Translations under genes and position numbers: made by a program | Source: Propionispora sp. 2/2-37 | Lineage (GTDB): Bacteria > Bacillota > Negativicutes > Propionisporales > Propionisporaceae | Reading direction: 5' to 3' | Assembly: GCF_001298735.1 (NCBI RefSeq) | Contig: NZ_CYSP01000002.1 | Span: 1-64,000, forward strand | Length of the DNA stretch: 64,000 nt | Notes under the pieces: generated by a model | Database searches by the model: none | The model's input: only the letters and a program-made list of their open reading frames with translations | What the model was told of the DNA's origin: nothing | In this document: in pieces, positions 1 through 8,057 of the stretch | How the letters are laid out: each line of letters begins with the position of its first letter | How positions within the stretch are numbered: position 1 is the first letter of the stretch

Positions 1-2
1 GA

Positions 3-95
3 TTTAGCCTTAAGGGCATGGCCAAGGTGAAGTTAGAATGGGGTCTGCATTGTATAGCCCATAATATGAGGAAATTAGCTGCCGCCAACTCATAG
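3..95 (+). mobile_element. 3' end of a transposase gene (IS1182/DDE-like), cut by the window edge
   Basis: An open frame runs from base 3 to a TAG at 93-95 and encodes about 30 residues with the pattern F-S-L-K-G-x-x-K-V-K-x-E-W-G-L-x-C-x-A-H-N-x-R-K-L. That pattern is the usual carboxy terminus of IS1182-type DDE transposases (R/K-G-L-x-K-V-x-x-E-W...A-H-N-L-x-K-L). The rest of the gene lies to the left of the window. It is too short to assign a subfamily or to say whether the element is intact. It lies just beyond the toxin/immunity end of the two-partner secretion locus, a common place for insertion sequences. Confidence 0.72.
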
Positions 96-115
96 GAGGT
101 GGCCATTTTTTATTT
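81..115 (+). terminator. Possible terminator at the end of the transposase gene
   Basis: GCCGCC at 81-86 can pair with GGTGGC at 98-103 (one G-U pair), followed by a run of T from 106 on the plus strand. It overlaps the transposase stop codon, so it may be part of the end of the insertion element. Confidence 0.4.
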
Positions 116-147
116 TTACATGAATTCAATCCGAAATTTTGCTAAAT

Positions 148-196
148 ACAAAAAGGGACCGTGCTGAAACTCTTACGTTTCAACACGGCCCCTTTA
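148..196 (-). terminator. Strong terminator after the toxin/immunity gene pair
   Basis: A long near-perfect stem is formed by AAAGGGACCGTG plus CTGAAAC on the left and GTTTCA plus ACACGGCCCCTTT on the right, with a 6-nt loop. Read on the minus strand it ends in a T-run (TTTTTGTA). It lies just after the stop of the small gene at 204. Confidence 0.85.
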
Positions 197-203
197 ATCG
201 TCA

Positions 204-569
204 TCAAAAATCATAAGGATCTACGCATTCAAAATCATCTGGGGTTAAAAGGTCCTTCTTTTCAAGCATCTCAAAAAAATATCGTATTGTATCTTCTAAT
301 GCTTTTTCTATAGTTTCGCCATGACCTACTCCGGCATAAGGGCACCCGTCTTTATCTTTTATTTGGAGATTCGTAAATCCGATAAAAGTACCATTTTGCC
401 TTTCAAAAATTTTCACTTTAAATTTTGAATATGGAGTCTTTACTAGTTCCCCAACATTAAACTCAGCAACGCATTTTTCAATAAAAGCAACACCATCAAT
501 TTTGATTTTCTGCCAATCTTCCAATATATTCACCACCCTATCTTTTCCCAAATGATACAATTGTTCCAT
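204..569 (-). CDS. Candidate immunity protein of the adjacent CdiA-like toxin
   Basis: A 121-residue acidic protein that I do not recognise by family with certainty. Its position is that of a CdiI immunity gene: immediately downstream of, and overlapping by 32 bases, the toxin-bearing end of the large exoprotein gene, and followed by a strong terminator. The C-terminal half has a segment Y-A-G-V-G-H-G-E-T-I-E-K-A-L-E-D followed by a helix, somewhat like HicB-type antitoxin folds, but this is only a resemblance. The start is uncertain: the ATG at 569 has no good ribosome-binding site, while GTG at 536, one base after the exoprotein stop, is preceded by GGGAAAAG and would give 110 residues. The gene is AT-rich like the adjoining toxin module. 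Predicted cytoplasmic, no signal peptide. Confidence 0.6.
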   Translation of the reverse strand: MEQLYHLGKDRVVNILEDWQKIKIDGVAFIEKCVAEFNVGELVKTPYSKFKVKIFERQNGTFIGFTNLQIKDKDGCPYAGVGHGETIEKALEDTIRYFFEMLEKKDLLTPDDFECVDPYDF

Positions 570-3500
570 CAGAAGCTAAATCTATATACCTGCCATTTTT
601 AACATATCTTGTTACTCCAGCTACTGCGCCATCTACAGGAAATGTCTTTGCTCCTCTTAAATTTTGTTTAAAAGCTTCAGCCTTTCTTATATATTGCTCA
701 ACATTTTCCGCGCCAACTTCTGCTCCATGCGTGTTATAGTGATAGGCTACAGAGTCCTGCGTAGAACCAAAACTCCCTTGATTCCATGAAGCAACATCTA
801 TTCCTTTTTGAGTTAATTCATCAGAAGTCTTCTGCCAACTAGCAGTAATAACCCCCGTACCCGTAGTCGGATTATTCGCCGGATTATCTAATATTGTTCC
901 ATTTTTATTATCATTGTTTGAAGTAATTGGAGGAATAGTTGAATCGGGTGAATTAGACTGAATAGGTGGTACAGTTGTTGCGGTTGTTTGACCTCCATTA
1001 TTAGGAAATACTGTTGTAGTTGTACCTTGACCATAGCTCGTATCTGTACCAGGAGGATAAAGTTGCTTCAATAGCTCTGATTTTTTCGTTTGTAGAATTG
1101 TTATATCATTTTCAAGACCCTCTATTATTTTTTGTCGCTCATTGATATCCGTCTGAAGTTGAATTATTTTTTCCTGAAGCTCAGCCGTCTCTGCGGTATC
1201 GCTGGCTATTTGGATTTGTAGATCTGCTATCTGTTGTCGCGTATCAGCAATTACTTGTTTAGTATCTCGTATTATATCATTAGCGGATTGTATTGTTACT
1301 TCTGTTTTTGATATTTGTATATGAGCTTGTTGAATATAGTTATTAAGTGTATCTATATACTGCTGATTTATCGCAGTTGTTTCTGTAGTTCCTATCCATT
1401 TCCCTGCTTCTTCACTCCAGGTAGCTATGTTTTTCCCAGCTTCACCAACTAAAGAAACAGTTCCATCTACTGCTTTTGTCACATTAAAAGCGATCCCAGC
1501 AATTACGATTGTAGAAAGAAGTTGAGGATCATTTAGCTTAATGGGTTTACCAAATCCCTGATCATTGTACTTTGTCCCGCTAACTGCAGTAGATCCACCT
1601 GCCTGGCCATCTCCATCAACAACTTTAGCGGCTGCCGTACCAATAATATAACTAGCCCATTGCCACATATCCGGGTGGTCCTTAAATTGCTTTTCCAATT
1701 CTTTCTGTACTAGCTCATTGACTCCTGCCCCTATAGCTCCTGATGTAAATCCACTGCCTGTAAGTTCAGACATAATACCACCAATCAGGCTATGCAAAGC
1801 TACCTTTTCCGGACTGCCATCACCCCAGCCGTTTTTATCACTAAGTTTATGAATTTCCTCAAAGGCTATTTCACCGAATAGGGAAGCTAGCTCTTGCTTT
1901 TCCTTAATGGTTTCTTTATCAAATATTTTTCCTAGTGAATTTAATGCATTAGTAGTATCACGACTTAAGCTAGATATGTCCTGATTGGGATTGCTACGAA
2001 TATCAATCGTACCATTAGAAACAGCTGCTTTTGTCGTACTACTGGAATCTCCCGATGCCGGTGTTCCAATATTAGGAGTTAAACCTTGTTCATTATATTT
2101 TTCATTTTTTCTGGTATCCAGATTTACCCCAACGCTGCTGGCGCTGTAATCGGCATGGTTCTCAATGTCCGAGTAAGTCAGCGTATCCGTAGAGAGCTTA
2201 TTCTTATCCGGCGTAGCCTCGCTGCTAATAACCGCACCCTTCAGGTCGGTATTACCCCCTACGGTGATGTCGAAGCCGCCTTCTCCGGCATAGATGCCGG
2301 TTTGTTCGGTGACGCTTTTGTATTCGGAGTCGATGTGGCCCTTGCTGGCGGAAGCGGTGCCGCTGAGGCCTCCGGCGCCGAAGTTGACGGTGCCGCCTGC
2401 GGATTTATTGGTTTCTTTGTAGTTGTCTATATCCTGCAGGCTTTCGAGATTGAGGTCGCCTTTAGCATCGACATCGACGGTTTTGCCTTTGACCTGCGCT
2501 CCTTTGAGGTTGGTGTCCTGGCCGGATTCGATGGTAACCGTATCGGCTGCGGTGACCTGGGTGTTGGTATGGGTTGCGGTATTACCATTTTCTCTGCCGC
2601 TGGACTTACTTCCTTCCACAAAGAAGCCCGGGGCTTGTCCGGCGCTGACGTTGACGCCGATACCGGCCGATTTGCCGCTGGAGGTGGTTTTAGTGCTGGT
2701 GGTGTTTTCCGCAGCCGTCAGGTTCACATCGTTGGCCGCGCTGAGATGGATGTTTTGCCCGTCGATGGCGGAGCCGGTGATGTTCAGGTCCCCGCCGCCG
2801 ATGTGATTACCTGCTGCGTCTTTTTCGCCGGTGGCGGTAATGCTGACGTCACCGCCGGCAGTTACCTGGCTGGGCGTGGCAGTAGCTGCCTCGGCGTTGG
2901 TTTCGCTTCGTTTCTTGCTCGTACCCAGGCTGATGCTGACGGACAGGCCGCCATCTTTCTTGGTGCTGCCGTCGGCATTTTTGCCGCGGCTCAGATTGTC
3001 CGCCGCTTTGACGGCCTTATAGTCGTAGAGCGCTTTTAAGCGGCTGTCTTCTACTTCACTGGCCCGTTTGGCCGGCTGGTAGACGCCCTGGATATTGTCT
3101 ATGGCCTGGCCGCCGAGGGCTACGCTGAGGCCGCTTTGTTTGAATTCATAGGTTTCGCGTTCTTTATCGGTATTGTCGGCCGCCTCGATGGTAACGTTCT
3201 GACCGGTTATGGTGGTGTCTTTGCCGCTGATGGTGTCGGAAGCGGTGATGGACACGTCTTGGCCGGCACCAATGGTTACCTTACCGCCGGTCGAACCGAC
3301 AACGCTGCCCACCTGGCTGATGCTGTCCTGGGTATTAGTTCTCTTTTGTTTCTGGCTGCCTATGGTAAATCCTAACCCACCGCCGGAAAAGACGCCGGAT
3401 TTTTTGACGGATTTTTTGTACTCGCTTTGGCTGGTTTGTTCGGCTGCAGCGATGTCAATATTTTTATCCGCTGTCAGCATGACATCCTGGTCGGCTACAA

Positions 3501-6500
3501 TATTGGATCCGCTGACACTTATGCCTTGTTTGGCACGGATATCGACTTCTTTACCGGAAATGTTGCTGCCTGCTACTTCTTCCCTGGCCTTGTAGTCATA
3601 AATCTTGGTTCGTTTTGTTGATAACAATCCGGATTCTTTCTTTTCTTCTTCCAACAGGCTTTCGTGCCGTTCCGTTTCCGAACTTACCGATACATTGTCT
3701 TTAGCTTCAAGCCGGATTGTTCCTGCCTCACTAGCCACATTCGATCCCTTGATTTGGATATCGGTTCCGCGGATGTCGATACTTCCGCCGGCTTCTATAC
3801 TGCTTCCGGCAACGCTTTCATGGTTTTCCTGCCGCCGTCCAAAATAGGTGCCGCCCCGTTTCCCCACTGTTATATCTGATTCGGACAGGTTCTTTTCCGC
3901 TGTTAGTTTGACGCCGTGTTCCGCGTCAATCTTGACACTATCTGCGGCTTTTATGGCTGTTCCTTTAACAGCCACACTATCGCTTTTCACCGTTATTTTT
4001 TGACCGGTTACTCTGCTGCCTGCATAGGTCTTGTCATAAAGCGACGCACTGGATTTGCGATAGGCAACAGCGACTCGCTTTTCTTGCGAGACACTTTCCA
4101 GATCAATTTCGTTTCCGGCCGAAAGGTTCAGCTCTTGTCCGGCACTTAAAACAGCTCCCTGATTTTTTATAGTATCCCGCGCATTGATCCGTACATTTTT
4201 ATCGGCCACGATGCCGGCGGTATCATTCAGTTTGGTTTGTTCAAGTTCTTTGTAGCGGATTGTACTTGTTTGGCTCTGATTAACGATATTGCCCGCATCC
4301 AGTGAGATATCGCCGCCGCTAATCAACCCGCTCCGGTTGGCAATGGTATCCTGGGCCGTCAGGTTTATATCATCCGCCTGAAGTTTTCCGTTGATATTGC
4401 TAATGTTTTCAGCCCGAGCCGCCAATGTATGGCCGGCTTTGATGGTTCCAATGTTTTTCAGGCTATCTTGTGCAATTATTTCTACATCATTGCCCGCAAT
4501 GACAGCTCCCCCGGAGGTAATATCACCTTCCCGCAAGGCAGACAGATATACCTGGGGTACAAGTACCTTTTCGCCATTTACGACTTTTTCCACCAACCAA
4601 ACCATGTCACTGGTGAGGGCAGCCATTTGTTCCTTGGTCAGGGCAACACCTACAGTAAGATTGTATTCCTGCGCTACTGTGCCCCCATTTCCCATGAGAG
4701 CTTTAAATTGTTCAAGATCCGAACCATAATTTTTATCTAAAAGTTTTCTGCCGGTCAACTCTGCTATTTGCTCGGTTACCAGTTTTTGTTCATAGTATCC
4801 GTCACCCAGGCGTTTTAATATTTTTTCCGGGTCGGTTTTTACCCGTTCCAGCAGGTAATCACTGGATAGGAAATTTTGGTAATCGGCAAAACGTCCGTCT
4901 GTCTCAATTAAATACTTGGCCGCCGGGTCGGTATGGATAGAGAATATTTTACTATTAATAGCACTATTGATACCATTCGCGGTCATTTGGTCCGTAATTT
5001 CAAGGGATACTTGTTTTGTCCTGTGCCCTATCGCATCGCCTCCGGCATTATAGGTTTCATTTTCAATGGTGCCGGCATTCAAAGTTACTTTATCACCAGC
5101 ACTAATAATCCCCAGCCGTGAGGTGTCCGTATCCACTTCGGACCAGTCATAATACGGCAGAGAGGTTGAACCACGTTTCCATTTGCTTCTTCTTAATTTT
5201 CTCTTCTTTTTGTATTTCCAGTAATGGGTATCCGTCCCTTTGTCCGTTGTGATTACTGTACCTTGATAACCGGAGTTTTCTATACTGCCCGCCGTTATAG
5301 TCATATCTTTTCCGGCAGCTAAAGTACTGTAACGGTTACTGACTTCATCCGCATTTATCGTAATATCTTTATCCGCCACAATCTGCGCTGCCGCCGTCTC
5401 TTCCTTGATCTGACCCGTCTTTATTTCTCTGTCAAACCGTCGTGTGGCTTTATAATACCGTTTTTGGTTAAGGTGCGGAATCGGATAGGAAATGTTTTTA
5501 TGTGCAACGTCCCAATCCGTTTTAAAATCCGCCTTTTCATTCGTCAGCTTTCGGGCCGTTATGTCGATATTGTTTTGGCTTTGGATCTCCGAAGACTGGT
5601 TTACAACATTATTGGCCGCCTGCAACGTCATATTGCCGGAACTATATAGTATGGAGTTATCAATGTTCTTTATGTCATTGCTTTTTATATCTGCTGTCCC
5701 GCCGGCAGCAATCACTGAGTCATCATTAACGATTTGCTCCTCAGTCCCTAATGTTAAATTTCCCTTGGCAAACAAAGCGGCATCATCTTCATTGCTAATG
5801 CTTTTCGCCTGGATATGATAGTCGCCTTCGCTGGACAAAGTTGAACCTTTATTGATGAGCAAATCGCTATGAATATTCGTACTTTTGCTGCTGGAAAGAG
5901 CACCACCTTCACTATTCTCCACTGTTGGGGCCGTAATCGTTATATCCTTGTCGCTTTTTATAATGCCTGCTTGATTGTCCACCTTCCCCCGAACGTCAAC
6001 GGCAATATCTCCCGCGCTGTCAATTAAGCTGTTTGCCTGGTTATATAGCCCGGATCCGGAAATTGACAGATTATCCGTCGTTATAATTCTGCCGTTATTA
6101 GTCAAATAGCCGATTGTTGCTATGGATAATTTTTTTGCCCACAGTTCAGATGAGCTATTTAGAAACTGATTGGCGTTAATCATGAGATGATTAGCTGCCG
6201 CGGCGTTGATTCCATCGCCCTGAACCCATACGAAACCGTCTAAAGTGGAAAGTGTCGCCTGACTGGTATTGATATAACCGAAACCATTGGCAAAAATCCC
6301 GTTGGGATTGGCGATAACAACCCCGGCCTGTTGACCCGCCACTTCCAAAAAACCGTTCAACTTACTGACATTGCCGCCAGAAACTTCATTTAAAATGACT
6401 TTTGCACCTAACCCGTTCAGACGATAGTTCTTGTCAATATAACCGCCTAACTGAGTCTTAGTATACTGTGTCGCATTATTTAAAATCAGTCCATCGGGAT

Positions 6501-8046
6501 TTATATTAAAGTCCAGATAAATATTCCGGGAGACGCCCCCCGCTGATGGCGAAGCAATCTGCACCAGCCGGATCCCGCTGGCCGTTTTGTCAATAATCGG
6601 CCTATAGCCAACGGGCGCACTTTGATCCGCAGTAATCGGAAGATCGGATTCTTTTTCGACCGGGGTGGATGATGATCTAATCTCCGGAACACCCGGCGAG
6701 GAAGGTTGTTTTACTTTATCGGAAGGACCGGCAGGATTCTGTCCTGGTTGCCCGCCGGGCTCCGGCGGAGCAGCAGAAAGGTCTATTTCCTGTCCGTTCA
6801 CGATTAGTCTTTCCGCGGTTATATCCTCTTTTTCGTAATTAACTTCGTTACCCGACAATACTACGTCCTGCGTGGCACTCAAGGAACCATTGTTTGTCAG
6901 TTTTCCTGATGCCGTAATCGCCAGATTGGCAGCTGCACCCGGTATACTAGGCTGCCCTGCCCCTTCTTCATCTTCATCATCCTCTGCATTTTGGGGCGAT
7001 TCCCCGGCAACTATGTAGCCATGATTCTCTATATTTTTAGCTGAAACGGTCGTGTTTTTCTCAGAAACCAGTTCACCGTTATTGATAATATCATCCGCCG
7101 CCGTAATTACCAAATCTTCTTTAGCGAAAATACTCCCCTGGTCGTTCTCCTCGTCTTCGTTTTGGTCCAGGATAATTTTCCCCGCATTGGTTAAAGTGAC
7201 TTCTTTTTCGCCGTTAATGTCTCCCCGAACATAAACACCCAGCCCTTTTTCCGTGCCAATTAGTTTGATTTTTCCTGCATACATCCCACCTACAGCGCCG
7301 ACATCCAGTGCGATTTCGGGTTTTGGTCCCGTTGCCTGGGTATCACCAGCAATCTGAAGGGTCTGATAATCAATCTTATTATTGCCGGTAATGACATTGA
7401 TTTCATCAGCCCAAACTTTCGCGTTGATTTGGGCCGCCCTGGTCAGGATATCCAGCTTGGTAGCCGGAGTGTCCTGACTCAGTCCCTGCCCCTGGATAGC
7501 CACATCACCACGGTTTACATTGAAAGAACTCAGGTTACCGTTTTCATCAATATTCGGCGTTCCCGTGACCAGACTGGCCCGGCTGGTATTGATAAAACCA
7601 AAGCTATCCCCGGTAATGCCGTTCGGATTGGCGATGATCACGGCTGCCCGGCTGCCGGCCACTTCGAGCATGCCGTTTAAATTGGTACGGTTCGTTCCAG
7701 TCACTTCATTGAGTATGATGCTGGCCGCCGTTCCCTGGAAATTGGCATTGGCCTGTATATTGCCGGCCAGCGCGGTATCTACCGGTTGTACTGCATTATT
7801 TAAAATAAGTCCGTTGGCGTTTACGTTAAAGTCGGTATACAGGTTATGGGACAGCCCACTGGCATTGGGCGCTGCAATATCCACCACCGGCACATGGTTT
7901 ACCTCGTTCACTGTCGGCTTATGTCCGGCATCGGCGGCGGGATCTGCCGTAGTATCGGCAAAAACAGTCAGTGACTGAGCCATAAAGCTGACTATTATCA
8001 AAATGGAAGTTGCTTTTTTTAATCTCAAACGTAAGGTTGTCTTCAT
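538..8046 (-). CDS. FhaB/CdiA-like two-partner secretion exoprotein with duplicated TPS domain and C-terminal toxin module
   Basis: 2502 residues. Residues 1-30 are a signal peptide with cleavage expected after V-F-A. A haemagglutinin-activity (TPS) domain follows at about 45-230, with the motif N-P-N-G-I at 140-144 and D-F-N repeats. After a proline-rich linker at about 420-480 a second TPS domain appears at about 480-640 with its own N-P-N-G-I near 580. The centre, to about residue 1980, is filamentous-haemagglutinin beta-helix repeat. A glycine-rich helical pretoxin region lies near 2080-2115, a coiled coil at about 2225-2330, a low-complexity T/N/P segment, and the final 100 residues form a separate module with Y-H-Y-N-T-H-G-A-E-V-G (2435-2445), reminiscent of colicin-D/BECR-fold RNase toxins. 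Exported by the TpsB protein encoded 11 bases upstream. Role inferred: contact-dependent inhibition or adhesion. Confidence 0.9.
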   Translation of the reverse strand: MKTTLRLRLKKATSILIIVSFMAQSLTVFADTTADPAADAGHKPTVNEVNHVPVVDIAAPNASGLSHNLYTDFNVNANGLILNNAVQPVDTALAGNIQANANFQGTAASIILNEVTGTNRTNLNGMLEVAGSRAAVIIANPNGITGDSFGFINTSRASLVTGTPNIDENGNLSSFNVNRGDVAIQGQGLSQDTPATKLDILTRAAQINAKVWADEINVITGNNKIDYQTLQIAGDTQATGPKPEIALDVGAVGGMYAGKIKLIGTEKGLGVYVRGDINGEKEVTLTNAGKIILDQNEDEENDQGSIFAKEDLVITAADDIINNGELVSEKNTTVSAKNIENHGYIVAGESPQNAEDDEDEEGAGQPSIPGAAANLAITASGKLTNNGSLSATQDVVLSGNEVNYEKEDITAERLIVNGQEIDLSAAPPEPGGQPGQNPAGPSDKVKQPSSPGVPEIRSSSTPVEKESDLPITADQSAPVGYRPIIDKTASGIRLVQIASPSAGGVSRNIYLDFNINPDGLILNNATQYTKTQLGGYIDKNYRLNGLGAKVILNEVSGGNVSKLNGFLEVAGQQAGVVIANPNGIFANGFGYINTSQATLSTLDGFVWVQGDGINAAAANHLMINANQFLNSSSELWAKKLSIATIGYLTNNGRIITTDNLSISGSGLYNQANSLIDSAGDIAVDVRGKVDNQAGIIKSDKDITITAPTVENSEGGALSSSKSTNIHSDLLINKGSTLSSEGDYHIQAKSISNEDDAALFAKGNLTLGTEEQIVNDDSVIAAGGTADIKSNDIKNIDNSILYSSGNMTLQAANNVVNQSSEIQSQNNIDITARKLTNEKADFKTDWDVAHKNISYPIPHLNQKRYYKATRRFDREIKTGQIKEETAAAQIVADKDITINADEVSNRYSTLAAGKDMTITAGSIENSGYQGTVITTDKGTDTHYWKYKKKRKLRRSKWKRGSTSLPYYDWSEVDTDTSRLGIISAGDKVTLNAGTIENETYNAGGDAIGHRTKQVSLEITDQMTANGINSAINSKIFSIHTDPAAKYLIETDGRFADYQNFLSSDYLLERVKTDPEKILKRLGDGYYEQKLVTEQIAELTGRKLLDKNYGSDLEQFKALMGNGGTVAQEYNLTVGVALTKEQMAALTSDMVWLVEKVVNGEKVLVPQVYLSALREGDITSGGAVIAGNDVEIIAQDSLKNIGTIKAGHTLAARAENISNINGKLQADDINLTAQDTIANRSGLISGGDISLDAGNIVNQSQTSTIRYKELEQTKLNDTAGIVADKNVRINARDTIKNQGAVLSAGQELNLSAGNEIDLESVSQEKRVAVAYRKSSASLYDKTYAGSRVTGQKITVKSDSVAVKGTAIKAADSVKIDAEHGVKLTAEKNLSESDITVGKRGGTYFGRRQENHESVAGSSIEAGGSIDIRGTDIQIKGSNVASEAGTIRLEAKDNVSVSSETERHESLLEEEKKESGLLSTKRTKIYDYKAREEVAGSNISGKEVDIRAKQGISVSGSNIVADQDVMLTADKNIDIAAAEQTSQSEYKKSVKKSGVFSGGGLGFTIGSQKQKRTNTQDSISQVGSVVGSTGGKVTIGAGQDVSITASDTISGKDTTITGQNVTIEAADNTDKERETYEFKQSGLSVALGGQAIDNIQGVYQPAKRASEVEDSRLKALYDYKAVKAADNLSRGKNADGSTKKDGGLSVSISLGTSKKRSETNAEAATATPSQVTAGGDVSITATGEKDAAGNHIGGGDLNITGSAIDGQNIHLSAANDVNLTAAENTTSTKTTSSGKSAGIGVNVSAGQAPGFFVEGSKSSGRENGNTATHTNTQVTAADTVTIESGQDTNLKGAQVKGKTVDVDAKGDLNLESLQDIDNYKETNKSAGGTVNFGAGGLSGTASASKGHIDSEYKSVTEQTGIYAGEGGFDITVGGNTDLKGAVISSEATPDKNKLSTDTLTYSDIENHADYSASSVGVNLDTRKNEKYNEQGLTPNIGTPASGDSSSTTKAAVSNGTIDIRSNPNQDISSLSRDTTNALNSLGKIFDKETIKEKQELASLFGEIAFEEIHKLSDKNGWGDGSPEKVALHSLIGGIMSELTGSGFTSGAIGAGVNELVQKELEKQFKDHPDMWQWASYIIGTAAAKVVDGDGQAGGSTAVSGTKYNDQGFGKPIKLNDPQLLSTIVIAGIAFNVTKAVDGTVSLVGEAGKNIATWSEEAGKWIGTTETTAINQQYIDTLNNYIQQAHIQISKTEVTIQSANDIIRDTKQVIADTRQQIADLQIQIASDTAETAELQEKIIQLQTDINERQKIIEGLENDITILQTKKSELLKQLYPPGTDTSYGQGTTTTVFPNNGGQTTATTVPPIQSNSPDSTIPPITSNNDNKNGTILDNPANNPTTGTGVITASWQKTSDELTQKGIDVASWNQGSFGSTQDSVAYHYNTHGAEVGAENVEQYIRKAEAFKQNLRGAKTFPVDGAVAGVTRYVKNGRYIDLASDGTIVSFGKR

Positions 8047-8057
8047 ATTTGCACCTC

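Noticed and set aside
2086..3039. 317-codon open frame on the plus strand inside the exoprotein gene, with several shorter ones nearby
   Set aside because: It is antisense to well-formed haemagglutinin repeat coding sequence, is glycine/alanine/valine-rich without domain features, and arises from the GC-rich codon pattern of the true gene.
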